Source: Gordionus sp. m RMFG-2023 (taxonomy: Eukaryota; Nematomorpha; Gordioida; Chordodea; Parachordodidae). From it: a stretch of DNA of 64,000 nt. The notes under the pieces were generated by a model that saw only the letters and a program-made list of their open reading frames with translations, was not told the DNA's origin and ran no database searches. This document shows positions 52,785 through 64,000 of this stretch, piece by piece; the first letter of the stretch is position 1, and every line of letters starts with the position of its first letter. A program made the translations under genes and the position numbers. The stretch lies in the NCBI RefSeq assembly GCF_954871325.1, contig NC_088775.1:19197561-19261560 (forward strand), read 5' to 3'.

Positions 52785-55334
52785 ATGGCGACTATGTATA
52801 CGGAAGAACCCGCGCAGAAATATATATAAAAAAAAAAGAGAAAATTTAAATTTGATATAAAATTGTCTAAATACCATCAGCAATTCCTGTTAAAGAAAAT
52901 AATGACTCATTTACGACTTTTAGAATAAAACTAGAAGCCTACTTTACACTAAATGATATATCGGACAACGAGAAAAAGAGAGCAGCATTGATAAAGGCAC
53001 TATCAACCTATGACTTAAATAAGGTTATTTTAAAATTCGCTCCGAAGTCAATTAATAAAATAAAATACGACGATATGCTAGATTCGCTAATAGACAACGA
53101 TAAAAAAATTGCACCATTGGAAAGTTTTCAATTTTATAAACGTACCCAAAGGGATGGGGAAACCAATTTAGAATTTCTAAATTCACTAAAATGGCACTTA
53201 AATGCAACTTCAAAGAAAAATATGAAGAGAACTTAAAAATGCAAATAATTAATGATTTAGAAAGCAAAGATATCACGACAAAGTTATTACTCGAAGAAGA
53301 TATGGGTATAGAGGAAATTGAAAAACTCCTTCGAACCATGGACTTGATAGACGAAAAGGAAAAAACAAAAGGTATATTTTATTGTCAAGCCGGAAAGGAA
53401 CAAGAGGAAGATAAAATAGAAAATAAGGAAATAAACTATATACAAGACAATAAAAGGTATAATAGTAGTAATAATAATAATAACAGAGTTCAGGAACGCT
53501 ACAGTGACAATTATTATCCCCAACAAACGAGATTCGATAACAGATTTACTAGATATAATAATTATGACAACTAATTATGGAAGATATAATAACGTTAATC
53601 CGCGGTACAAATATGATAATGATAACAAATATTATAATAATGATAACAAATATAATAATAATGACAACAAATATAATAACAATGATAACTACCGACATAA
53701 AAATTGGTACGACAACAATAATTATTGTCATAAAAATAAGTATCAATATTCTTACGATAAGACAAGGGGAAATTACAACACCAACAATAATAACTTTAAA
53801 TACAACGACAATCAATATTACAGTCAGACAAAAAAAACTTGCTTCAAATACGGTAGCGATAAACATCTGATTAAATATTGCGATCAAAGAGACAAAGAGG
53901 AAGATATATCGTATATATACTCGATGGATATCAAATCTTGTAAAGAAAAATTCAAAATCAATTTAAATATAGAAGGTAAGAAAACAAACATGATCCTAGA
54001 TACAGGAGCATCAGTATCAATCATTTCATTAAAGACATGGAAAATCAACTCCAATAAAACAATTCATGATTCGAACACAAAATTAAAGACGTACGAAGGT
54101 AACGAAATCGCCATCATAGGCAGCGTGGACGTAAAAGTTCAAATAAAAGAAACCATAAAATATCTACCCTTAATAATAGTGAAAGCTGATGGACCCTCAT
54201 TGGTAGGTATAAACTGGATAAAGGAATTCAGAGAATTGGTATGGAAAGAATCAATATTAGCAGGAACAGAAAACACATACGATAATAATAACAAAATATA
54301 TTATGTGGAACAAGAATTAAAAGCCCTAACGGAGAAGTACGTAACAATATTCGATAAAAAATTCCGGGAAAAGCACCCCACTCAAAAAAATTACCAGATT
54401 TTATGCCTTGTCATATGACTTCCATTAACGATTCTGTAAATTCTTACAGTTTAGCACTTGTATCAAGTATCGAGAAAAAAGAGCAAGTCCCGTCAAAACG
54501 AAAGATATGTTCTAAGTATTTATTAAAAGATAAATTATACGTTAAAACCACTAAAATTTTACATGAGTGTAATAAAATTGATGTAATACCCAAGTCTCCA
54601 ACTAGACATTATCAAGATATAAAAAATATTTTAAAAGATAAAAATAGTGAAAAAATCAAATTAAATAATGACAATATAAAAGTGAAAAATATTTTAAAGG
54701 ACAAAAATAAGGGAAAATATTCACCCAAAATCAAAAAATACAAATTCGATATATGTAAATTAAAAATATTTCAATATAACATCTGGGACGACGATGTATC
54801 AGCACCTCCGATAAAATTAGGAGAAATTGGCAACAAAAAGATTAAGAGACTCACGATCAGAATAATTCAACAAATAGAGCTACCGAAGAGGGAACAATTT
54901 ACGAATTCCAACAAGACTAAATTCACATTTAAGATCTTCAACTTCGGAAGGGGAAGGAAATGGAAGCAGGATACGAAAATAAAAAAATAAAATACTAAAC
55001 GAATTCTTATTAGCTTATAGAAACACCCAGCATACGACTACAGGAGAAACCCCAGCACAGATGATGTTCGGACGGAATGCTCGGAATCATCTTGAAATGA
55101 TTAAAGAGACCACCCAAGAAAGCCGATCAAACGATACACAAACGGAACAGAGAGGTCAATTAGGATAGGACAACCGGTGTGGGCCAAAATGTACAACGAC
55201 AAGGTAAAATGGATAAAGGGAACAATAGTGGCTCGTGCTGGGAGGTGCATATAGTTGTGGATACCTCCAAGGGCCGATGGAGAAGACACCAAGATCAAAT
55301 GCGGAATAGAACAGACATTCTCTAAGAGGAGAGA

Positions 55335-55586
55335 TGTTATGTTCATCATTTTTTTTATTTATTTTTTTCTTTCTTTCTCGGAATTATCAATATTATTTTT
55401 GATTATCGATTTTTGAAATTTATCAATATTTTTCATGTAATTTATTTTTTCTCGGAATTATATATATTATTTTTTTGATTATCGATTTTTCAGAAGAAAA
55501 TTTATTATGATGTAAAAAGAAAAAGAATTTGAAAAAAATATAATAAAAATATAAGACGTAATAAATAGAAAAAGGAAAATATTATA
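55335..55586 (+). repeat. Right LTR of the Ty3/gypsy-like fossil
   Basis: Starts TGTTATGTTCATC after the purine tract CTAAGAGGAGAGA and ends GGAAAATATTATA, followed by the duplicated GTTAT. Confidence 0.8.
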
Positions 55587-55599
55587 GTTATTTTTTAAA

Positions 55600-56500
55600 A
55601 TTTTTAAGTGAAGATGTACCATAGAAAAGAGCCATTTGTTATGATGGTTATTTTTGAACTTTTTTAAATGAAATAGATAAAAATATATATTGTAGACATG
55701 TTAAATCAAAATTTCAGTGAAGATGTACCATAGATAAGTGACAATTGTCATATTCGCCATTTTTGAACTTTTTTGAGTTTTTTTAAAGCAAATTGCTAAA
55801 AATATATATTCTAAACATGTTAAATTAAAAATTCAGTGAGGATGTATCATAGATAGGTGACAATTGTCATAATCGTTATTTTTGAACCTTTTTCAATTTT
55901 TTTAAAGGAAATAGCTAAAAATATATATTCTAAACATGTTAAATTTAAAATTCAGTTGAGGATGTATCATAGATAGGTGACAATTGTCATAATCGCTATT
56001 TTTGAACTTTATCAAATTTTTTTAAAGGAAATAGCTAAAAAATATATATTCTAAACATGTTAAATTAAAAATTCAGTGAGGATGTATCATAGATAGGTGA
56101 CAATTGTCATAATCGCTATTTTTGAACTTTTTCAAATTTTTTTAAAGGAAATAGCTAAAAATATATATATTAAACATGTTAAATTAAAAATTCAGTGAGC
56201 ATGTATCATAGATAGGTGACAAATAGCGATTATGAAAATTGTCACCTATCTATGATACATCCTCACTGAATTTTTAATTTAACATGTTTAGAATATATTT
56301 TTTTAGAAAAAATTTGAAAAAGTTCAAAAATAGCGATTATGACAATTGTCACCTATCTATGATACATCCTCACTGAATTTTTGATTTAACATGTCTACAA
56401 TATATATTTTTATCTATTTCATTTAAAAAAGTTCAAAAATAACCATCATGACAAATGGCACTTTTCTATGGTACATCTTCACTTAAAAAATTTAAAATAT
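55600..56500. repeat. 120-bp tandem array with an internal inversion
   Basis: Five direct units with a 120-bp period (GATGTATCATAGATAGGTGA at about 55,841, 55,961 and 56,081; diverged copies at 55,612 and 55,722), then at about 56,216 the orientation flips and about two more units follow. This is the centre of the palindromic element. Confidence 0.88.
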
Positions 56501-57113
56501 AACTATGATGAATAGTTAATCAGAGCATTATAATTTAAAGAAGCTTTAAGTAACTTTCCCGCCTATAATATTAATATATACTAAATGTTATTTGACTTTT
56601 GGCCGAAAAAAATGATCTAGATATTGGGTTAGGGGTGAAAAAAAGCAACCCTAACTTTAAGTCGTCTTTAAAAAAAAGATCCATATTTTGGGTCGGATTG
56701 AATAAAACGACCTGATGTTTGAGTCTGAGTCAGAAAAACGACCCAAACTTTGATTGGTGTCGAAAAATACGATCTAAACTTCAAGTTTGAGTCGAAAAAT
56801 ACGACCCAAACTTCAAGTTTGAGTTGAAAAATATGACCCAAACTTCAAGTTTGAGTCGAAAAATACAACCCAAATTTAGAGTCGGAGTCGTAAAAACGAC
56901 CCATATTTTGGGTCGAGATCGTTTAATTCAGCTAGGACTTGGGTCGGAGTCGAAAAAAACGACCCATATTTTGGGTCGAAGTCGTTTTTTTCGGCTTGAA
57001 CTCGGGTCGAAGTCGAAAAAAACGACCCAAACATTGAGTCGGAGTCGAATAAAACGACCCGAGCTTTGGGTCGGGGTCGCGACTCGCGGCGTTTTAACAA
57101 CACTATACGCAAG

Positions 57114-58790
57114 GTCTAAAAGTCGAAAGGCTTGGTAATACGAAAGGCTAAAAAATAATATTGAAAATAAAAATAACAAAGAAAATGTTTAATGAGATAT
57201 TTGATTGATTTATTGCTTTTTTTAGAGAAAAAATATTATAATAACATTACATTATAATATATTAAAAATATGGAAATTTTAAGATCTTTTCAATTTTTTT
57301 ATTAATTCTTTGAAATAATTTGTGGTTTTTAAAAATTAATTTTATTATATTAATTTTTAAATTAATATTTTTTAAATAAATTAATATTTGATTATGATTT
57401 TATATTTAGTAAGTATAATTATATTGTAATTACTTGATAAAGAAGTAAATGAAAACATAAATTTTTTAAGGTATTTTTAATTTAAGAAAGCATTTAAGAG
57501 TGGAAAGGCTAACATCTTAAACGTAATTTTGAATATAATTATATCATTGAACTCAGAATTTAATTCTCTATTCAAAACCGCTTAGATGTATTTTTTTTAC
57601 GTTTCCGGTACACGAAATAAATTTTTTGTCGTGAAAAACATTTATAGGGGAAAGGCTAACATCATAAACGTAATTTTGAATATAATTATAATTCTTTATA
57701 CCGCTTAGATGTATTTTTACGTTTCCAGTTCACAAAATAAATATTTTGTCGCGAAAGACTTTTATAGGGGAAAGGCTAACATCTTAAACGTAATTTTGAA
57801 TATAATTATATCATTGAACTCAGAATTTAATTCTCTATCCAAAACCGTTTAGATGTATTTTTTTACGTTTCCTGTTCACAAAATAAATTTTTTGTCGCGA
57901 AAGACTTTTATAGGGGAAAGGCTAACATCTTAAACGTAATTTTGAATATAATTATATCATTGAACTCAGAATTTAAATCTTTATCCAAAACCGCTTAGAT
58001 GTATTTTTTTACGTTTCCGGTTCACAAAGAGAATTAAATTCTGAATTCAATGATATAATTATATTCAAAATTAAGTTTAAGATGTTAGCCTTTCACCTAT
58101 AAAAGTCTTTCGCGACAAAAAATTTATTTTGTGAACCGGAAACGTATAAAAATACATCTAAGCGGTTTTGGATAGAGAAATAAATTCTGAATTCAATGAT
58201 ATAAATATATTCAAAATTACGTTTAAGATGTTAGCCTTTCCCCTATAAAAGTCTTGGCGACAAAATATTTATTTTGTGAACCGGAAACGTAAAAAAAATA
58301 CATCTAAGCGGTTTTGGATAGAGAATTAAATTCTGAGTTCAATGATATAATTATATTCAAAATTACGTTTAAGATGTTAGCCTTTCCACTCTTAAATGCT
58401 TTCTCAAATTAAAAATACCTTAAAAAATTTATGTTTCTCATTTACTTCTTTATCAAGTAATTACAATATATTTATACATACTTAAATATAAAATCATCAC
58501 CAAATATTAATTTAATTAAAAATATTAATTTAATTAAAAATATTAATTTAAAAATTAATATAATAAATTAATTTTTAAAAACCGCAAATTTTTTCAAAAA
58601 ATTAAAAAATTGAAAAGATCTTAAAATTTCCATATTTTTAATATATTATAATGTAATGTTATTATAATATATTTTCTCTAAAAAAAGCAATAAATCAATC
58701 AAATATCTCATTAAACATTTTCTTTGTTATTTTTATTTTCAATATTATTTTTTAGCCTTTCGTATTACCAAGCCTTTCGACTTATAGACC
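57114..58790. mobile_element. Second palindromic element with long inverted repeats
   Basis: Outer inverted arms: GTCTAAAAGTCGAAAGGCTT at the left and its near complement AAGCCTTTCGACTTATAGAC at the right, running about 0.45 kb inward. Inside, about four direct units of 120-147 bp (AAAGGCTAACATCTTAAACG at about 57,504, 57,651, 57,771 and 57,915) flip near 58,028 into about three inverted units. No coding frame; no target duplication recognised. Different in sequence from the 52-57 kb palindrome. Confidence 0.8.
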
Positions 58791-59965
58791 TACCCTTTTA
58801 TATATTATATCTCTAAATCCCTCCTTCCTCCGTCTCCCTCTCCCATTATTGTTATTATTCTTATTCTTAAGCTTATTTTTTTTTAAATATTATATTTCTT
58901 ATTGTTATTTATTAGTTTGATTTTGCGCCTAGCTGGCACCACTAATTTTTTGTATATTTTTTTTTACAATTACTAAAATAAATAACTCACATTTTAAACT
59001 TTTTATTAATTATATTTTTTTATAATAAAATATTAATATAATAAAAAAAATTCCCTCCTCTACCACAATTTCGTAAATTTCCCCCTTTTTATTTTTGGTA
59101 AATTTTTTAAAAATAATTTATTTTTTGATATATGATCTTTCTGGAAGGGGGTTAAAAAAATTAATCATTATTTTTTTTAAAAAATGATTTTTAAGAATTT
59201 TATTTAAAATTGTTAAGAAAATATTTGAAATGTCAAGGTATGGAAAAATTTATTTAAAAAAAAAACAAATCAATCTTAAAATTTACTCGCCAAAAAAATG
59301 AAATAGGTTTACCGTCAACTCATCCAAAAATTTTATACAGACTTATCCTAGCCCACAATAGGAGTATCCAGGATTTTTCAAAGTTCAAAGTTAGCGGTGG
59401 ATTGTAGAGTAATAATTATATAGCAGCTTAAGTCAATTTTTAGCAGGCTAAAAAAATCGGCTAAACCTAGTTTTTAGCCTAAAGCTATCACTTTGACCTT
59501 GGGATTTTTTCTTTGAAATATAGCGGCTCAGATTTGAAAGAAATAAATATAAATTATAACGCCTTATAACGGACTTTCTCCGGCAGGCGCTTATAGATTG
59601 AGCGGACATTTAGTCATTACCCAACTATAGTTATGGGTGGGAGGCTTACCCGCTCATAACCCTCTGAACACGTGACAAAAAATGCATTAATTATATAGCA
59701 TATTTTTGTATACTTCACGAATTCGCGCTTACTGTGAATTCAGGATAATCCTTGGCTAACTGCTAGTGCCGGCTAGTTTCAGAAAAATGGGATCCCTAAA
59801 AACAGTTTCTGACGGAACTCACTACCTACCAGATGTCAATTAAATAACAACTTTTTTGTATATCTTTTTTATTAATTATTTATCAAACTGCAAAATATTT
59901 TCATTGGGTTGTGTCCTAAATTAACAAAAATTAAATTCACAAACTTTCGAAACTTTAATGAAAAT
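58791..59965. other. AT-rich intergenic sequence
   Basis: A pyrimidine-rich patch at 58.81-58.85 kb and a somewhat GC-richer stretch at 59.56-59.78 kb (TATAACGGACTTTCTCCGGC) that may be a repeat fragment. No gene seen. Confidence 0.4.
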
Positions 59966-59971
59966 ATATAA

Positions 59972-60000
59972 ATCTTATCTTATCTTATCTTATCTTATCT
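59972..60000 (-). repeat. AGATA-repeat 3' tail of LINE C
   Basis: About six copies of TCTTA on the plus strand (AGATA-type on the LINE strand) exactly at the 3' end of the LINE; short-repeat tails instead of poly(A) are known from several LINE clades. Confidence 0.8.
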
Positions 60001-60734
60001 AGCACGTTGGTCATGGACCTGTCCAAAATGAGCGAACGTGAATTACTATAGAGGCCCTATCCTCCATAATAATTATGCCGATTTTTTCCTCAAGGATACC
60101 AACAAACCTTGTAACCCAGATATAATTATTAAGAGGAGTGGAACTCACCCAATCTAATAATAATAATAGCGTAGGGAATAAGATTATGAGCATATTTAAA
60201 AGGAAAAAATAGTAGTACTGTATCATCCAATACAAATTATTAGTCATAAGTTAATTATCTAAAATTATTTTTTTATTGTTAGTCTTGAATTTTTATTATT
60301 ATTATGATTATTAAATTTCATTTAGTTTATTTACGATTTGTTCCCAATTATTTAGTTAGAAGATATAATTATATTTAATTTTTATAATTATTTAGTTAAA
60401 AATATCTATCTATTTAATCTATTAGACCTTAAATCTCATAATGTAATGTAATCTATTTAGAAATTATCTTACAATGTGCACTAATTTAATCTGCCTTCAT
60501 TTACTATAGCCCTATTCAAATAACTTCAACTCTTAGATATATATCAAAGCAATATATGAAATTGTATTTTTAAATAATAAAATAAAATAACTTTACTTAC
60601 TCATCTTTACTTGTTATATATCAAAGTAATATATGAAATTGTATTTTTAAATAATATACTAAACTAAATTTAATTTAATCATCTTTACTTGTTACATTCT
60701 TAGCAATTATTCGTCAAATGTTCGTAAATAAGTC

Positions 60735-62110
60735 TTAATACGATTTGTAAGTTTTTCTATCTAACGAAGCGCGTTTTATGAATTCCCAAGATAAATCTAT
60801 GTCCGATAATGATCGATTTATTCTACCAAACCAACTATTTTTGTAGGATAGGAAAGGTTTGAGAGATGATTCTTCCAAAGGGGTAATAAAAAGGGCTTGA
60901 TATACTAGGTTGTTTGGGGCTTGTCTGAGAATGTGCCCTAATATTTCGATTTTCCTATATTCACATAGTCTATATATAGGGAGGATGTCACATCTGGACC
61001 AAAGATTATGATTCGAAGTATTATACGGGTAGAAAGTTTTGGTAATATATCTAAGACATTTGTTAATGAAAGTTTGCATCTTTTTACTTTCTTGTTTGGT
61101 ATCTTTCCAAGTTTCTCATAGATTAAGGAGGGGAATATTAAAGTTTTAAATAATCGAATCTTTAAAGGAATTGATAATTGATTCGAACTCCATATTTTCA
61201 TAAAAGATCTAAATTTCAGTCTGCCTTTATTTAATTTAGCTATTAGGTCTAGTTTATTATTTCCTTTTCTATCCAGTATCACTCCTAGATATTTTAATTG
61301 TTGAACTTCTACTATTTTTCTCCCTTGTATCGTTAGATTCATGTTTGGAGGGGAGAATATTGATGTCATCAACTTTGTTTTTATCAATATTTATTTTTAA
61401 ACCAAAAAAATCAGCAACTTGGGTCAACATGTCCACTAGCAATTGGAGGTGTGATATAGAATCTCCTATAATGCAAATATCATCGGCAAAAGCAAGAATA
61501 TTAAATTTCACGATGGGAATCTGAGCCAAACATTGTTTAGTCACTCTTTTTATGATATAGTTTGTAATAAAATTAAAAAGAAGAGGAGAAAGGACACATC
61601 CCTGTTTCAAACCTATCTTAACTGGTATTTTTGTTGATTTATGACCCGCATGGATAATTTGTATCGAGTAATCTTTATAGATATTTAATATTTTTACCAA
61701 AGAAGTTGGAATATTAACTTCTTCTAATGCTATCCATAAACTATCATGAATAATCGTATCAAAAGCTTTCCTAAAATCAAGAGCTATAATTATTAATTGC
61801 CTTTTTCGTATTATAGATTTCTCTATTTGTATCTTTAAGTTGAGAATAGCTTCAAGAGCATTATGTCCCTTTCTAAATGAAACTATTGAATCCACATAAT
61901 CTCGTTCTATAAAAGGTTTGAGTCGATTTAGGATAATGATAGTGAAAATCTTATATATTATAGAATTTAGTGAGATTCCTCTCCAATCCTCTAGAGTTTT
62001 AGGGTACTTAGTTTTTGGAAAATTAATTAGGGTAGCCGATAGCCAATCACTAGGGCAGATCCCTTCCTTCCATACTCTCGATATGATAGGGTATGTCGGC
62101 GGATAATATA
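60735..62110 (-). pseudogene. LINE C reverse transcriptase and C-terminal region
   Basis: Shifts frame near 62.07 kb into PSDWLSATLINFPK and WRGISLNSIIYKIF, then IIALDFRKAFDTIIHDSL, GLKQGCVLSPLLFNF and AFADDICI (about 61.49-61.47 kb), all catalytic Asp residues visible. KYLGVILDRKGN follows near 61.29 kb and RKIEILGHILRQAP near 60.94-60.90 kb. At least two frameshifts, so the copy is probably inactive, but decay is light. Confidence 0.85.
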
Positions 62111-64000
62111 GGGTCCGTTTTTAAATATTCACTACGAATATTATCTTGACCACACGCCTTGTGATTTTTTAGTTTCTTTATTATATTTATTATTTCACTC
62201 TTGATAGGATCTATGATTCTATCTGTATTTTGGAATAAGGTAAAGAGGGAAGAATGTGTAGATAAAGATGTAGTATTATGAGTATTATCTTGTGGGAGAA
62301 ATAATTGTGGGGGCCAGAGGTACGAAGTGGATGGACCATGATGAATGGAAGACTCACTTTGGTTTGGTAAATGTAATAATTTTGATGGCAAGAGATTATA
62401 GGAAGAAGAGTTTTGAGGGCATAGATCAGAAGGCCATTTAGGAGGGTTCTGGAGTAATTGCACCTGAGGAGGCCAGGAGTTTGAGGAAGATGAATTTTGG
62501 TCAATGGGAGATTCTAGATTTGAGTTGTTCGTAGAATTAGATAAAAGATTTGAGATATAAGAATTTTGAGCGGGAAGATATTGGGGAAGTCCAAGATTTA
62601 GCAGATTTGGAGGCCAGAAACTTGAGGTAGATGGATTTTGATCAATGGGAGATATTACTATTTGGTTATTTGATGTAGAGGAGGATTCGTTGCTATTAAA
62701 TATTTTAGAGTAATGTGAAACCCATATTTCCATTTGTATCTCTGGATCTGTAATTTCTTTTGAGTTGTGACTAAGTTTAAAAAATGGCTCTTTTTTGAAA
62801 GAAGTGAAGGATTTCAATAATTTAAAAGCTTTATATGAATCATTTGCACTGAACGAATTACTTATCTCAGTGGCACGATCCTCAAGGAATTTCCGCTTAT
62901 CTCTTCTGAGTTTATGACTTATATCGTTTAGGATATACATAGCTCTGTTTCTCCTATAATGACCACTCCCCACTAGATTTGAAATAAGATTTTTTGATTC
63001 TATTGAGATCCAGTCCGGATAATTCATCTTGGCTGGTAAGGAATTTGATGCCGCTTTGTTGAAAATGTCACGGGTATTTTCCCATAGTGTGTCCGAGGAT
63101 AAGTTGTTAGTTTGATCGATAAATTTATGAGAATTATTTCTGATTTGTTTTATATATTCTGTTTTGATATTGTGATCATTTAAAGCCTCGATATCTAATT
63201 TGGGACGTTTCGTAAGTGACTTTCCGTTTCTTTTCTTCCTCATATGCCATATCATCGGGTCTATTACCATAGAGCAATCTATAATTTTATTGTCAGAGTT
63301 AAATAAAACCTGATGAAGAACTTTAATATTTTTTATCCAACTCATAGTCGACCTATTACAAATAAAATAGTCTATTTGAGACCAAGTATTGTATGTTGGG
63401 CTAAAATATGTGTATATCTCTCTTTTATCAGAATGTTCGAAGAAAGTATTAGCTATTCGAAGATCTAACTTATGACAGAGTTTTAATAGTAGTTTTCCTC
63501 CAATATCGGATTTAATATTTAGTGTTCCTGAACCAAGGGAAATATGATTCTTTATATCGATTTTTCCTACTTTCGCATTAAAATCACCAGCAATTAGTAA
63601 GTTTTCGCGTTTCGGAAATTTATTTAGATATTCGTCAAGAAAAATGAAGAATGGTTGTTTTTCAGTATAGTTCACTGGTATATAAATATTTACAATATTT
63701 AGGGTTTTACACTCGTATTTACTTTTATGCTACATACCCTACTATTTACGCCATCGAATTTTGAAATGTAGCCCGATAGATTCTTTTTGCTCAATATACA
63801 AACTCCACACCAGTTTTTTTCAGTTTCGCCCGAGTTAAAGAGGAGGTAACCTTTGCAATTAATTTTACAAGTATCTATCTAATGTGTTTCTTGTATACAA
63901 GCAATATCAACCGCTAGGGTGTCTAATATTATTCTTAGTTTGGCAAATTTATTATTATTTAGGGATCTAGCATTTAGGGATATAATTCTTAGAGAACCAG
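62050..64000 (-). pseudogene. LINE C endonuclease and start of reverse transcriptase
   Basis: Nicking endonuclease of the EEP fold. From the window end: ISLNARSLNNNKFAKLR, then DIACIQETH with the catalytic Glu (about 63.88 kb); after two stops a 541-codon frame (63,675-62,050) gives LLIAGDFNAKVG, SQIDYFICN, a Ser/Pro/Asn-rich linker (about residues 330-480) and NHKACGQDNIRSEYLK, the entry motif of LINE reverse transcriptases. The repeated PIDQN and WPP words in the linker are unusual. Upstream end not in the window. Confidence 0.85.

Larger units (their letters stand above)
52591..55586 (+). mobile_element. Ty3/gypsy-like LTR element, broken fossil
   Basis: Inserted in the palindromic element with a 5-bp target duplication GTTAT (52,586-52,590; 55,587-55,591). 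LTRs of about 0.2-0.25 kb start TGTTATGTT; TGGCGAC follows the left one as a likely primer site, and a purine tract precedes the right one. Recognisable parts in order: gag-like region, Asn-rich stretch with a zinc-knuckle-like motif, an aspartic-protease motif LDTGAS, and an integrase-end-like region (YRNTQHTTTGETP). It is broken, with several breaks, and is well short of an intact member's length. The LTRs remain alike, so it is not ancient. Confidence 0.82.
52044..57105. mobile_element. Giant palindromic (foldback) hAT-like element
   Basis: Ends TAGTGTTGTTAA and TTAACAACACTA; exact 8-bp target duplication TACGCAAG at 52,036-52,043 and 57,106-57,113. The left arm (52,044-52,590) and right arm (about 56,490-57,105) are inverted copies full of GGGTCGTTTTTTTCGACTCC-like units. 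Between lie 120-bp tandem repeats and the Ty3/gypsy fossil; without the fossil the element is about 2.06 kb. No transposase, so it is non-autonomous. Open frames over the arms (for example 52,070-52,459) come from the repeat units. Confidence 0.82.
59972..64000 (-). mobile_element. LINE family C, nearly full-length, runs off the window end
   Basis: APE-type non-LTR retrotransposon read right to left: endonuclease (64.0-63.2 kb), linker, reverse transcriptase (about 62.15-61.2 kb), C-terminal motif (about 60.95 kb), 3' untranslated region, and a 3' tail of AGATA repeats at 59,972-60,000. Coding frames are interrupted by a few stops and frameshifts. The start of the element lies beyond 64,000. 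Sequence differs from LINE A. Confidence 0.88.

Noticed and set aside
53052-53887. Antisense frames within the Ty3/gypsy-like fossil
   Set aside because: Shadows of the Asn-rich sense region, made of Ile/Val runs from AAT/AAC repeats.

Overview
The window is very AT-rich eukaryotic DNA made mostly of transposon remains. Spliced GT-AG introns, LINEs, hAT-type and long-TIR DNA transposons and a Ty3/gypsy-like fossil point to an animal or close relative. The species cannot be told from the sequence alone. Nothing bacterial is visible: no operons, rRNA or CRISPR.

The main result is one complete host gene that no single long reading frame reveals: an ABCG2-type half-transporter on the minus strand. 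I traced 17 exons from the ATG at 47,555 to the TGA at 8,163. All introns start GT and end AG and every exon phase fits the next. The exons sum to 2,130 nt (709 residues). The product has Walker A, Q-loop, ABC signature, Walker B and H-loop, then six membrane segments. The gene covers about 39.4 kb, and five introns of roughly 6.7 to 11.7 kb (introns 4, 9, 13 and 14 being the largest) hold most of its length.

Layout: 0-8.1 kb, LINE relics and small repeats downstream of the gene. 8.2-9.3 kb, exons 17-15. 9.3-21.0 kb, intron 14, with a MITE, an LTR-like repeat, a purine-biased tandem-repeat block, a tRNA-like sequence, a long-TIR transposon (15.06-18.71 kb) and a reverse-transcriptase relic. 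21.1-21.2 kb, exon 14. 21.25-27.97 kb, intron 13, filled by one long-TIR transposon with a second copy inserted in it. 28.1-29.0 kb, exons 13-10. 29.5-35.3 kb, intron 9, a LINE in head-to-head pieces with a hAT element inserted in it. 37.0-40.2 kb, exons 9-5. 40.2-47.0 kb, intron 4, with hAT relics. 47.0-47.6 kb, exons 4-1.

Upstream of the gene, 48.6-49.6 kb holds satellites and small MITEs. At 52.04-57.11 kb lies a giant palindromic hAT-like element with an 8-bp target duplication, carrying a Ty3/gypsy-like fossil. A second, unrelated palindrome occupies 57.11-58.79 kb. From 59.97 kb to the window end is a minus-strand LINE with an AGATA-repeat tail. Apart from the ABC transporter I see no convincing host gene; elsewhere the open frames are transposon pieces or chance.
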